The notes beneath the pieces were generated by a model. That model was not told the origin of the DNA. It worked only from the letters and a program-made list of their open reading frames with translations, and ran no database searches. Below, one piece after another: positions 45,211 to 56,165 of a stretch of 64,000 nt of DNA; positions within the stretch are counted from its first letter, which is position 1; each line of letters opens with the position of its first letter. This DNA comes from Variovorax paradoxus EPS. Its GTDB lineage: Bacteria; Pseudomonadota; Gammaproteobacteria; Burkholderiales; Burkholderiaceae_C. The stretch lies in the NCBI RefSeq assembly GCF_000184745.1, contig NC_014931.1, forward strand, positions 3,906,001 through 3,970,000. Direction: 5' to 3'. A program made the translations under genes and the position numbers.

Positions 45211-45296
45211 CGTTTGTTTCTCCTGAAGGGTGTGCGCCACGATATCGGCGGCTGCGCTCGCGCCGAATGGCAACCCATCGAAAATCGGGGCCGCAA

Positions 45297-45313
45297 ACCG
45301 ATCACCCATCGGT
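45297..45313 (+). promoter_or_regulatory. Inverted repeat before the Lrp-type regulator start
   Basis: Perfect repeat ACCGAT-CACCC-ATCGGT ends 1 base before the ATG at 45315, in the region shared with the divergent GST gene. Lrp/AsnC regulators commonly autoregulate, so it may be their operator. Confidence 0.4.
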
Positions 45314-45314
45314 C

Positions 45315-45785
45315 ATGAAACACACCATGAACATCGACAAGAAGGACCGCCTGATTCTCGAAGCCCTGCAGACCGATGCGCGCCAGAGCCTGGCCGCGCT
45401 GGGCAAGCGCATCGGCCTCTCGCAACCGGCGATGAGCGAGCGCGTGCGCAAGCTCGAGGATGCGGGGGTGATCGAAGGCTACGGCGCCCGCGTCAGCCTG
45501 CGGGCGCTGGGCGTGGGGCTGCAGGCCATCATCCGCATCGAGACCACGCATGCGGGCATCGCCAAATACCTGAAGCTGTTCGATGCCATGCCCGAGGTGC
45601 TGAGCGCCGACCGCGTGACCGGCGAAGACTGCTTCTTCGTGCGCTGCGCCATCGCCGAGCCGGCCGACCTGCAGCGCGTGGTCGACGCGCTGGCGGTGGA
45701 CGGCGCGGTGACCACCTCGCTGGTGCTGTCCAGCCCCGTGAACAAGCACGTCACCGTGCATGCGGCAAAACCGCCGCGCAAGTAA
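45315..45785 (+). CDS. Lrp/AsnC-family transcriptional regulator
   Basis: A 156-residue regulator. The N-terminal helix-turn-helix (RLILEALQTDARQSLAALGKR, SQPAMSERVRKLEDAGVIEGY) is followed by the RAM ligand-binding domain (YLKLFDAMPEVLSADRVTGEDCFFVRC). The effector is probably an amino acid or related small molecule. ATG at 45315 or 45327 is possible; neither has a ribosome binding site. The divergent GST gene is the nearest candidate target. Confidence 0.9.
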   Translation: MKHTMNIDKKDRLILEALQTDARQSLAALGKRIGLSQPAMSERVRKLEDAGVIEGYGARVSLRALGVGLQAIIRIETTHAGIAKYLKLFDAMPEVLSADRVTGEDCFFVRCAIAEPADLQRVVDALAVDGAVTTSLVLSSPVNKHVTVHAAKPPRK

Positions 45786-45788
45786 CCG

Positions 45789-46691
45789 TCAGCGCTGCGC
45801 CTTGTCCTTCTGGTTCTGCGCCTCGATGCGTTCGCGCGCATCCTTCCAGTCGGTGTCGCTCCACTGGCGCAACTCGTAGAAGTTGCCGCCGTTGGCCAGC
45901 GCGTTGGCGCCGTCCATCATGATGCTCTGGCCCGTGAGCCAGTCGCATTGGCCTGGGGCCATCAGGAAGGCGGCGATGTTCTGCAGCTCGCTCATGCGGC
46001 CGGTGCGGCCCATCGGGCTCATCTCCTTGGTGCGCGCGCCCGGCTCCTCCCCGGGGTTCAGGCGCTTGCTCATGCCTTCGGTGGGAATCTCGCCGGGGCC
46101 CACGGCGTTCAGGCGGATGCCGTGCCGCGCCCACTCCACCGCGAGCGACTTGGTCATCACCTCGATGCCGGCCTTGCTCATCGCCGAGGGCACGACGTAG
46201 GGGCTGCCGTTGTCGACCCAGGTCACGATGATGCTCATCACGCTGCGGAAGGGGTCGCCCTGCTTCCATTGGCCCGACTTGGCTTCAGCAACCCAGCGTT
46301 TGCCCACCGCCTGCGTCACATAGAAGCTGCCGTGGAAGACGATGTTCGCGATCGCATCGAAGGCGCGCGGCGAGAGGCTCTCGGTCGGCGCGACGAAGTT
46401 GCCCGCCGCGTTGTTGATGAGCCCCGTGAGGCCGCCACTCTGGAACAGGCTCTCGACCATTTCGTCGACCTGTTGCGCGATGCGGATGTCGACGCCGAAG
46501 GTGTCGATGCGACGACCCGGGAACTGCTGGCGCCACTCGGCCGCCGTTTCCTCGCAGACCGACTGGCGCCGGCCGCAGATGGCGATGTCGGCGCCCAAGC
46601 CGAGGAAGCGCTCGGCCATCGCGCGGCCGAGGCCGGTGCCGCCGCCGGTCACGAGGATGCGCTGGCCGCTCATCAGGGAAGGTTGGAACAT
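45789..46691 (-). CDS. SDR oxidoreductase of the 2,4-dienoyl-CoA reductase type
   Basis: A 300-residue short-chain dehydrogenase. The Rossmann motif TGGGTGLGRAMA and NNAAGNF are clear. The usual YxxxK is replaced by SAMSK: lysine is kept, tyrosine is Ser. This pattern with the following RLNAVGPGEIPTEG is typical of the DECR branch, which reduces 2,4-dienoyl-CoA. AGGAG 7 bases upstream fixes the ATG at 46691. It faces a CoA-transferase gene across a 158-base divergent region, consistent with CoA-ester metabolism. Confidence 0.88.
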   Translation of the reverse strand: MFQPSLMSGQRILVTGGGTGLGRAMAERFLGLGADIAICGRRQSVCEETAAEWRQQFPGRRIDTFGVDIRIAQQVDEMVESLFQSGGLTGLINNAAGNFVAPTESLSPRAFDAIANIVFHGSFYVTQAVGKRWVAEAKSGQWKQGDPFRSVMSIIVTWVDNGSPYVVPSAMSKAGIEVMTKSLAVEWARHGIRLNAVGPGEIPTEGMSKRLNPGEEPGARTKEMSPMGRTGRMSELQNIAAFLMAPGQCDWLTGQSIMMDGANALANGGNFYELRQWSDTDWKDARERIEAQNQKDKAQR

Positions 46692-46849
46692 GGGGTCTCC
46701 TTGAGTCACGTTGGATCGTGCGGCAACGGCAAGAACGTGCGCTGCCATCGCGCATGCTACGCGCGGAGCCGACGTGACGGCTTGCGGAATCTGGCTCCCG
46801 CGCGGGTCGGGTGAGAATGTCCTTTGACCTGTTCTCCGGATCGACAACC

Positions 46850-47725
46850 ATGTCCAGCCTCACCCCCTTCCTGCCGCTCGAAGGCGTGCGCGTCCTGAGC
46901 CTTGCGCTCAACCTGCCCGGCCCGGCCGCGCTGCTGCGCTGCCGCCAGATGGGCGCTAACTGCCTGAAGCTGGAGCCGCCTGCCGGCGACCCGATGGCGC
47001 TCTACAACCAGCCGGCGTATGCCGCGCTGCACGAAGGCATCGCCATCGAAACCGCGGACCTCAAGACCGAAGCAGGCCAGCAGCAACTGCACGCCGAACT
47101 TGCCAAGACCGACGTGCTGCTCACCTCGTTCCGCCCCTCCGCACTGCGCAAGCTCGGCCTCGATTGGCCGGCGCTGCAGGCGCGTCATCCGTCGCTGTCG
47201 CAGGTGGCCATCGTCGGTGCGCCGGGCGAGCGCGCCGAGGAGCCGGGCCACGACCTCACCTACGTCGCCGAGAGCGGTCTCGTGACCGGCACCGAGCTGC
47301 CGCCCACGCTCTACGCCGACATGGGCGGCGCGCTGCTCGCGAGCGAAGCGGTGCTGACGGCCGTGTTGCGTCGCGCCCGCGGCGGTGGCAAGGCAAGCGG
47401 CATTTATCTGGAAGTGGCCCTGAACGCCTCGGCCGACTGGCTCGCCCTGCCGCGCACCTGGGGCCTGACGCAGCCCACGGGCGCGGTCGGTGGCGCGCAT
47501 GCGGGCTATCGCGTGTATCCCTGTGCCGATGGCCGCGTGGCGGTGGCGGCGCTGGAGCCGCATTTCGCGAATCGCCTCTGCGAAGCGGCCGGCGTGACGC
47601 CCCCCGACATGATGGCCACGGCCACGCACAAGGCGCTGGCCGCATGGCTCGCGACCCGCACGCGTGCCGAGCTCGATGCGATGAGCCGCGAGCGCGACGT
47701 GCCGCTGCTCACGCTGGCCGATTGA
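46850..47725 (+). CDS. Short CaiB/BaiF-type CoA-transferase or racemase family protein
   Basis: A 291-residue member of the family III CoA-transferase / alpha-methylacyl-CoA racemase group. LNLPGPAALLRCRQMGA and LLTSFRPSALRKLGLDW are family-typical. GHDLTYVAESG contains Asp135, aligned by motif with the catalytic Asp of the racemase-like branch. It is about 100 residues shorter than usual and lacks the long C-terminal part, so activity is less certain. Racemisation of 2-methylacyl-CoA or CoA transfer are both possible. Confidence 0.85.
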   Translation: MSSLTPFLPLEGVRVLSLALNLPGPAALLRCRQMGANCLKLEPPAGDPMALYNQPAYAALHEGIAIETADLKTEAGQQQLHAELAKTDVLLTSFRPSALRKLGLDWPALQARHPSLSQVAIVGAPGERAEEPGHDLTYVAESGLVTGTELPPTLYADMGGALLASEAVLTAVLRRARGGGKASGIYLEVALNASADWLALPRTWGLTQPTGAVGGAHAGYRVYPCADGRVAVAALEPHFANRLCEAAGVTPPDMMATATHKALAAWLATRTRAELDAMSRERDVPLLTLAD

Positions 47726-47737
47726 AGGCCCGGGTTT

Positions 47738-48634
47738 TCAGCGACCGTCGCGCTGCCGGTCTTCGCGCTTGAGCGCGAGGTAGGTGTCGAGATCCACCTC
47801 GTGCAGTTGCCGCGGGTACTGCTCGGCCGCCGTGAACCAGTGGCGCTGGCGGCGCTCGTCGGCATCCTTCGCATCGCTCGACAGGTAGGCATCGAGCGTG
47901 AGGAAGTAGCGCATCGCATTGCGCTCCACCAGCCCCCGCAGGCCCCGGATGTACTCGGGCTTGCCGTCGGGCGCCTTGCCCATCACCGTGAAGCCGACCT
48001 TGTCACGGCCGAAGGTCGCAAGGTAGGCCTGGGTGGCGAGCCGCACCATCATGTTGTGGTCGTAGCCGTAGCTGAAATGCACGAAGCTCTTCTGCGCATC
48101 GAGCGCAATCGCTTCGAGCGTGACGCGGTAGTTGCTCGTGCCGAACGGCCCGCTCGCCGCCGAAAGCTCGACCGACAGGTGCTCGGGTGTCGCGCTTGCC
48201 ACGCGATAGACGAAGGGCAGCTCGAAGGCCTGGTCGACCGGCTTGTCATAGCGCCGCACGACGTAGAGCGTGAGCGTTTCGCGCCCCTGCGCCGTGCCGG
48301 TCTTGCAGCGCCGGTTGTTGATGTGCAGCGTGAGCAATTCGCACCAGTGGGCCGATCCCTTGAACGCGGCCGTGACCTCCGACAGCGGATGGTCGATCAC
48401 CGCGTAGACGTCGCCCTCGAGCCCGCCGGGCGTTTCGCTCGAATCGAGCTGCACGGGGCGGCCGAAGCTGCTGTGATCGAGCTTGTCGTGGAGGCGCTGG
48501 TGGGTGTCGCGCAGCGCCTGGGCCGGCGCGGCGGACTCGGCAGGTGCCGCGCAACAGGCCAGCGAGGACGCGAACAGGACGGCGCCGCACAGGGTGCGTG
48601 TCCACGATGCCGGCAGGTGGGGCGAACTGCTCAT
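47738..48634 (-). CDS. Exported protein of unknown function, 298 residues
   Basis: The N-terminus has a signal-like stretch (TLCGAVLFASSLACCAAPAES), possibly a lipoprotein signal. The mature protein has a repeated beta-rich pattern (GGLEGDVYAVIDHPLSEVTAAF, RETLTLYVVRRYD, SFVHFSYGYDHNMMVRLATQ) reminiscent of START/SRPBCC-like lipid-binding folds, a weak structural guess. Two cysteines (HWCELL, RRCKTG) may pair. It lies 37 bases downstream of the DMT transporter gene on the same strand. Confidence 0.7.
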   Translation of the reverse strand: MSSSPHLPASWTRTLCGAVLFASSLACCAAPAESAAPAQALRDTHQRLHDKLDHSSFGRPVQLDSSETPGGLEGDVYAVIDHPLSEVTAAFKGSAHWCELLTLHINNRRCKTGTAQGRETLTLYVVRRYDKPVDQAFELPFVYRVASATPEHLSVELSAASGPFGTSNYRVTLEAIALDAQKSFVHFSYGYDHNMMVRLATQAYLATFGRDKVGFTVMGKAPDGKPEYIRGLRGLVERNAMRYFLTLDAYLSSDAKDADERRQRHWFTAAEQYPRQLHEVDLDTYLALKREDRQRDGR

Positions 48635-48671
48635 GGGGCCACACCATACAACGGAGCGATCACTTTTGGCT

Positions 48672-49610
48672 TCAGTCGGCTTCTGTTTCGGGTGGCGTCT
48701 TCGCACCGCGCCGCATGAGCAGCAGCATCGCCACTGCGAGCAGCACGGCGCCCAGCCACTGCCGGGGCGCCATCGGCTCGGCGAACAACAGCGCCGCCAG
48801 CAACGCGGCCACCAGCGGCTCGATCAGCGTGCCGACCACCGCGGCCGTCGGCGACAGGCGCCGTGCGCCCCAGGCGAAGGCCAGGTAGGCCACCGAGGTC
48901 GTGACCACGCCGGTGTAGGCCGCGCCCAGCCATTGGGCCGCGCCGCTGGGCCAGGTGATGCCGCTCGGCCACGCGACCGCGAGCATGCACAGCGCCGCCA
49001 CGCTCATGCCCCACGCCGACGCGGTGACGGCCGGCACCCGAACCGGCATGCGTGCGTTGCCGAGCACCACCAGCGCGTAGCAGAAGGCCGAGCCGAACGA
49101 CCAAGCGAGGCCGGCGGCGTGCCCGGCTGGCAGCGGGCCCCATCCCTTGGCCGGCATGACGAGCAGCGCGACGCCTGCGAGCGCCAGCACGAGGCCGCCG
49201 AGCAGGCGCAGGCCGAAGGGCTCGTAGCCGCGCGCGACCGAGACGAGCGCGACGATCACCGGCGCGCAGCAGATCGAGATCACCGTCGGCAACGCGGCGC
49301 CCAGGTGCGCGATGCCCGCGAACCAGCAGCTCACGTTGAGCGCCATCGCGGCGCCGGTGCCGACGACCTGGAACTGCTCGCGACGGGCCAGGTCGCGCCA
49401 GCGCGCATCGGTGGCCTCCGCCATGCGCTGTGCCCGCCAATGCAGCCACCACAAGAGCGGCACCCCGAGCGCGAAGCGCGCCAGCGACAGGCTCTGCGGC
49501 GCGATGCCGCCATCGATGAGGAATTGCGCCACCAGCGCGCCGCCGCCCCACAGCGCGCCGGCCAGCAACACGCCGCCCCAGGCCAGGGCGGCAGACATTC
49601 TTGCGTTCAT
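48672..49610 (-). CDS. EamA/DMT-superfamily transporter
   Basis: A 312-residue inner-membrane protein with about ten transmembrane segments arranged as two EamA repeats. Many DMT members export amino acids or metabolites; the substrate is unknown. Hallmarks are GALWGGGALVAQFLI near the start and TSVAYLAFAWGARRLSPTAAVVG in the second repeat. GGAG lies about 11 bases before the ATG at 49610. Likely co-transcribed with the exported protein gene that follows. Confidence 0.88.
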   Translation of the reverse strand: MNARMSAALAWGGVLLAGALWGGGALVAQFLIDGGIAPQSLSLARFALGVPLLWWLHWRAQRMAEATDARWRDLARREQFQVVGTGAAMALNVSCWFAGIAHLGAALPTVISICCAPVIVALVSVARGYEPFGLRLLGGLVLALAGVALLVMPAKGWGPLPAGHAAGLAWSFGSAFCYALVVLGNARMPVRVPAVTASAWGMSVAALCMLAVAWPSGITWPSGAAQWLGAAYTGVVTTSVAYLAFAWGARRLSPTAAVVGTLIEPLVAALLAALLFAEPMAPRQWLGAVLLAVAMLLLMRRGAKTPPETEAD

Positions 49611-49878
49611 TGTTGAAAGTTCTCCATGACGCCCGCCGCTCTGTTTGTAGAGGGCAGGCATGACCATCCGGCCGTCACCCGGCCTTGCAGGAGGCGGACG
49701 ACGGCGACCACTTGCGGGTCTGAGCGCGGCGCGAGGCGCGCGTCAGAGGCAGGTCGGCGGAGGGGGAGAGTGGTGCAGGTGCATGAGCGGCCGATGATAG
49801 AAGCCGGGTCTTGGAGGGGCAAGGGAAAGCACAAAGGAGAATTGCGGCCATGTGCCCTCCTCCCGCCCGCCACGAAAC

Positions 49879-50550
49879 ATGAAACGCCAAGGTCGACTCG
49901 TCCGCTGGGAGGCCGACCGCGGCTTCGGTTTCATCCGCAGCCCTGAGATATCGGCCGATGTGTTCGTGCATCAGCGCGACTTCAGCGACCGGCGGGTGTT
50001 GCCGCAGGTGGGCATGGCGCTGAGCTTCGAAGAGATCCATGTCGGCGGCAAGGGGCCGCGTGCCGTGGCGGTTCAGGCGATATCGGCCAATGCTTCGCGG
50101 TCCGCGGCGAAGCACACGCCCATCAACAGCCATCGCCGCTCTGCTCCGAAGCGCGCGAATCCGCGTCGCGCGGGCGCATCCGATGCTCCGGCTTCTTGGG
50201 GCCTGCTTTTCCTTCTCGCGTACGGAGTACTGCTCGGTGCGGCCGTCTGGTCCGGCCGCCTGCCCCTGCTGGTTCTGGGCGCAGTTCCGGCGCTGAGCCT
50301 GCTGGCCTTCTCCGCCTATGCCTTCGACAAGAACGCCGCGCAGACCGGCCGCTGGCGCACGAAGGAAAGCACCCTGCACCTGCTTGCGCTGGCGGGCGGC
50401 TGGCCGGGTGCCTGGGCCGCGCAACGGCTGCTTCGCCACAAGTCGAGCAAGCAGAGCTTTCTGATCGTGTACCGCGCCACCGTCGTGCTCCATTGCGCGG
50501 CGGTGCTGGCCTGGGTGTTCTGGCTGCGGGGTATCCCTGTCCTAGACTGA
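49879..50550 (+). CDS. Cold-shock domain fused to a DUF1294 membrane domain
   Basis: A 223-residue fusion. Residues 1-68 form a cold-shock domain (GRLVRWEADRGFGFIRSPE, DVFVHQRDFSD) that binds single-stranded nucleic acid. After a basic linker, the DUF1294 domain has about four hydrophobic segments and the motif YAFDKNAAQTGRWRTKESTLHLLALAGGWPG. The gene lacks its own ribosome binding site; an AAGGAG serves a 10-codon frame (49850-49882) whose stop overlaps this ATG, suggesting translational coupling. A GTG at 49852 in frame is a less likely start. Confidence 0.88.
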   Translation: MKRQGRLVRWEADRGFGFIRSPEISADVFVHQRDFSDRRVLPQVGMALSFEEIHVGGKGPRAVAVQAISANASRSAAKHTPINSHRRSAPKRANPRRAGASDAPASWGLLFLLAYGVLLGAAVWSGRLPLLVLGAVPALSLLAFSAYAFDKNAAQTGRWRTKESTLHLLALAGGWPGAWAAQRLLRHKSSKQSFLIVYRATVVLHCAAVLAWVFWLRGIPVLD

Positions 50551-50576
50551 AACGATCCCAACCAGGAGAAACCTCC

Positions 50577-50957
50577 ATGCCATTCGTTCGAATCGAACTG
50601 TCGGATGCCTCGCCGGAAACGCTGGGCCCGGCCATCGGTGACCTGATCTACCAGGCGATGACCGAAACCATCAATGTGCCCAAGGACGACAAATTCCAGG
50701 TCATCACCCGGCATGCCGCGCAGGACCTGGTTCATCCCAAGAGCTACCTGGGCGTCGAGTACTCGGCGGGTTTCGTCTTGATCCAGATCACGCTGAACCA
50801 GGGGCGCACGATCGAGATGAAGAAGGCCTTCTACAAGCGCGTGGCCGACGACCTGCACGAGAAGCTGGGCATCCGGCGCGAGGACGTGTTCATCAACCTC
50901 GTGGAGGTGATGAAGGAAAACTGGTCGTTCGGAAACGGCGAGATGCAGTACGCGTAG
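50577..50957 (+). CDS. Tautomerase-family protein
   Basis: A 126-residue protein of the 4-oxalocrotonate tautomerase superfamily, single-chain type. Pro2, the general base after Met removal, is present (MPFVRIELSD). Other features are KAFYKRVADDLHEKLGIRREDVFINLVEV and ENWSFGNGEMQ. AGGAG 8 bases upstream supports the ATG. It probably tautomerises a small keto acid; the substrate is unknown. It follows the cold-shock fusion by 26 bases. Confidence 0.9.
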   Translation: MPFVRIELSDASPETLGPAIGDLIYQAMTETINVPKDDKFQVITRHAAQDLVHPKSYLGVEYSAGFVLIQITLNQGRTIEMKKAFYKRVADDLHEKLGIRREDVFINLVEVMKENWSFGNGEMQYA

Positions 50958-50979
50958 CGGTCGCCCGCTACCCGCCCGA

Positions 50980-53391
<2,412 letters not shown>

Positions 53392-53522
53392 CAGTGGGAA
53401 GTTAGGGACAGCCTGTGCACGGCGGTGCTGCGGTGCTGTCGTGGGCAACCCGCGATTTTAGGGTTTTCGAGCATGTCTGTCGCTACAAACATCCAGTGAC
53501 CGGGCTCTAATGCGGCCTTCAA

Positions 53523-53539
53523 TTGATTGCCAAAGTCAA
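53523..53539 (+). promoter_or_regulatory. Putative MarR-type operator
   Basis: TTGATTGCCAAAGTCAA is an imperfect inverted repeat (TTGA-T-T ... A-G-TCAA) ending 8 bases before the ATG of the MarR-GNAT fusion gene. TTGA/TCAA ends are common in MarR-family sites, so autoregulation is likely. Confidence 0.4.
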
Positions 53540-53547
53540 ATACTCGA

Positions 53548-54504
53548 ATGACAATGGCAACCATGTCCACGCCCTCGCCCACCACCGACGTTGCCGCCGT
53601 CAAGGCCATCCGGCAGTTCAATCGCTTCTACACGCGCCAGATCGGCGCTCTCGATCCGTACCTCGGCAGCGCCATGTCGCTCACCGATGTGCGGGTGCTG
53701 TACGAGCTGGCGCACCGCGAAACAGCGGTCGCCAGCGAGATCGGCCGCGACCTCGGGCTCGATGCCGGCTACATGAGCCGCATCCTGCGCCGCTTCGAAT
53801 CCGAGGGCTGGCTCACGCGCGAGCCCCATGCGCGGGATGCCCGGCAAAGCGTACTGCGGCTGACCGAGGTCGGCCATGCGGCATTCGCGCCGCTGCAACA
53901 GAAATCGCGCGACGAAGCCGCCGCTTTGCTCGCCCCGCTTGCCCCGGCTCAGCGAAATCAGCTGGTGCGGGCGATGTCCACGATGCAATCGCTGCTCGAT
54001 CCGGCCGCCGCGCCCGCCAAACCCCAGGCCGCGATCCTGCGCGACCCGGCGCCCGGCGACATCGGCTGGGTGGTGCAGCAGCACGGCGAAATCTACGCGC
54101 GCGAGTACGGCTGGGACAGCAGCTTCGAGGCGCTGGTGGCGCAGATCGCGGGGGAGTTCCTGCTCAAGTTCCAGCCCGAATGGGAGCGCTGCTGGATCGC
54201 CGAACTCCATGGCGAACGCATGGGCTCGATCTTCGTGGTGCGCAAGTCGGCCAGCGTGGCGCAACTGCGCTTGTTGATCCTGTCACCGGCCGCGCGCGGG
54301 CTGGGCCTGGGCGGCAAGCTGGTGGACGAATGCATCGCCTTCACGCGCCGCAAGGGCTACAAGAAGATGGTGCTGTGGACCAACAGCGACCTCGTGGCCG
54401 CGCGCGCCATCTATGCCAAGCGCGGCTTCCAGCTCGTCAAGTCGGAGCCGCACGAGAGCTATGGGAAGCAGCTCGTGGGCGAAACGTGGGAGATGAAGCT
54501 GTAG
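53548..54504 (+). CDS. MarR regulator fused to a GNAT acetyltransferase
   Basis: A 318-residue fusion. Residues about 10-150 form a MarR winged helix (MSLTDVRVLYELAHRE, GLDAGYMSRILRRFESEGWLTRE, DARQSVLRLTEVG). Residues about 160-318 form a GNAT domain with the acetyl-CoA loop LSPAARGLGLGGKLVDE and the C-terminal RAIYAKRGFQLV. The fusion class is widespread but its acetylation targets are unknown. ATGs at 53554 and 53563 are alternative starts. It is divergent from ygiQ-like and convergent with the hydroxybutyrate dehydrogenase gene. Confidence 0.92.
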   Translation: MTMATMSTPSPTTDVAAVKAIRQFNRFYTRQIGALDPYLGSAMSLTDVRVLYELAHRETAVASEIGRDLGLDAGYMSRILRRFESEGWLTREPHARDARQSVLRLTEVGHAAFAPLQQKSRDEAAALLAPLAPAQRNQLVRAMSTMQSLLDPAAAPAKPQAAILRDPAPGDIGWVVQQHGEIYAREYGWDSSFEALVAQIAGEFLLKFQPEWERCWIAELHGERMGSIFVVRKSASVAQLRLLILSPAARGLGLGGKLVDECIAFTRRKGYKKMVLWTNSDLVAARAIYAKRGFQLVKSEPHESYGKQLVGETWEMKL

Positions 54505-54507
54505 CGC

Positions 54508-55290
54508 CTATTGCATGAACCAGCCGTGGCTCACGACGAGCGACTGGCCGGTGAGCGCATTGGTCGGAAAGCCCGCGAACAGCAGCGCGACACGGGCCAC
54601 GTCCTCGGTGGTGGTGAATTCGCCATCCACCGTTTCCTTGAGCATCACGTTCTTGATGACCTCCTCTTCGCTGATGCCCAGCGTCTTGGCCTGCTCGGGA
54701 ATCTGCTTCTCGACCAGCGGGGTGCGCACGAACCCGGGGCAGATCACGTTGGCGCGCACGCCGTGCTTGGCGCCTTCCTTGGCGACCGTCTTGGCCAGGC
54801 CGATGAGCCCGTGCTTGGCCGTGACGTAGGGCGCCTTCAGCAGCGATGCTTCCTTCGAGTGCACCGAGCCCATGTAGATCACGCTGCCGCCGCGGCCCTG
54901 CGCGTACATGTGCTTCAGGCACGCCTTGGTGGTGAGGAACGCGCCATCGAGGTGAATGGCGAGCATCTTCTTCCAGTCGGCGAAGCTGAACTCCTCGACC
55001 GGATGAACGATCTGGATGCCGGCGTTGCTGATGAGGATGTCGATGCCGCCGAAGGCCTTGGCACCCTCTTCGACCGAGGCGTTGACCTGGTCTTCGTTGG
55101 TCACGTCGACCGCCACGCCGATGGCCTCGGCGCCCGTGGCCTTCAGCTCCGCGGCAGTGGCGTCGGCCGCTTCCTTGTTGAGGTCGGCAATGATGATCTT
55201 GGCGCCTTCCTGTGCGAACAGGATGGCGATTTCCTTGCCGATGCCGCTGGCCGAGCCGGTGATGTAGGCGACCTTGTCCTTGAGTTGCAT
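54508..55290 (-). CDS. 3-hydroxybutyrate dehydrogenase
   Basis: A 260-residue SDR that interconverts (R)-3-hydroxybutyrate and acetoacetate with NAD+. [12 protein letters not shown] binds NAD; the triad is Ser in [11 protein letters not shown] with Tyr and Lys in APYVTAKHG. Substrate-loop features VIYMGSVHS and [15 protein letters not shown] match BdhA. The ATG at 55290 follows AGGAA about 8 bases upstream. It lies 46 bases after the acetoacetate decarboxylase gene, so the two likely form an operon for ketone-body turnover linked to polyhydroxybutyrate. Confidence 0.93.
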   Translation of the reverse strand: MQLKDKVAYITGSASGIGKEIAILFAQEGAKIIIADLNKEAADATAAELKATGAEAIGVAVDVTNEDQVNASVEEGAKAFGGIDILISNAGIQIVHPVEEFSFADWKKMLAIHLDGAFLTTKACLKHMYAQGRGGSVIYMGSVHSKEASLLKAPYVTAKHGLIGLAKTVAKEGAKHGVRANVICPGFVRTPLVEKQIPEQAKTLGISEEEVIKNVMLKETVDGEFTTTEDVARVALLFAGFPTNALTGQSLVVSHGWFMQ

Positions 55291-55336
55291 GGTGAATGTT
55301 CCTTCGGGGTTGGGATGAAAAGAAGACAAGCAGGAA

Positions 55337-56086
55337 TCAGGCGAGGTAGTCGTGCTCGACGGTACCGAGCGCCAGCGTCATGTCCGCGATGTAGTGCACC
55401 GCCGATTCGACCTTCAGCACCGGCAAATCGGCCACCGGTGCCAGCGCATGCGGATGCAGTTCGAGCGATGCCGGCGCGGTCCACGCGCCGTGCAGCGTGA
55501 CATCGACCATGTGATAGCGCACCAGCTCGCAGATGCGGGCCGTGCCGTCGACGTGCGGAATGATCTTGAGCAGGAAGTTCGGCTGCGCGATGCCCGCAAG
55601 GATCGGCGCGGGGTCGAGTGCGCGGTGCTTGAAGCCCATCGTCGCCTTGGCCACGCGCACCTTGCCGTAGTCGAGCGTGCCGACGATCACATCGGTCTCG
55701 TAGTCGAGCGTCGGCGAGGCGAGCTTTTTCGGAAAGCCCCAGAGCTCGCGGCCGCCGGCGATCGGCGGATGGTCGTTCAGGTACATCGCATGCACATACG
55801 CGCCCTTCTCCACGCCCTTGGCGGTACGCAGTTGCACCGGAATGACCTGGCCCGATTCGGTGTAGTCGCCGAAGCCGGTGGAGTCGGGCATGCGGATGAA
55901 TTCGTACTTCACCAGCGGCTCGACCACTTCGAGCGGCTCGGGCACCACGGCGCGCAATGCGTCCATGTCGGTGCGGTAGGTGACGATGAGAAATTCGCGG
56001 CGCATGAACCGGTACGGTCCGGGCGGAAAGGCGGGGCTGGTGAGCGGCATGGCGAAAGCCTGCCGCCGTACATCTTCAATGTTCAT
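55337..56086 (-). CDS. Acetoacetate decarboxylase
   Basis: A 249-residue enzyme of the acetoacetate decarboxylase family. The Schiff-base lysine is Lys120 in [12 protein letters not shown], with neighbour Lys121 and the acidic segment DYTESGQ also as in the family. It converts acetoacetate to acetone and CO2. Two in-frame ATGs exist; AGGAGG lies 8 bases before the one at 56086 and only 2 before 56092, so 56086 is chosen. It is transcribed together with the hydroxybutyrate dehydrogenase gene. Confidence 0.93.
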   Translation of the reverse strand: MNIEDVRRQAFAMPLTSPAFPPGPYRFMRREFLIVTYRTDMDALRAVVPEPLEVVEPLVKYEFIRMPDSTGFGDYTESGQVIPVQLRTAKGVEKGAYVHAMYLNDHPPIAGGRELWGFPKKLASPTLDYETDVIVGTLDYGKVRVAKATMGFKHRALDPAPILAGIAQPNFLLKIIPHVDGTARICELVRYHMVDVTLHGAWTAPASLELHPHALAPVADLPVLKVESAVHYIADMTLALGTVEHDYLA

Positions 56087-56165
56087 GAACATTTCCTCCT
56101 GGTGAAGTGACTGGCCCAGTCTGGCGCTGGTTTCTTAGTCGAAGCTGAACCGCGGTCGCATCTCT

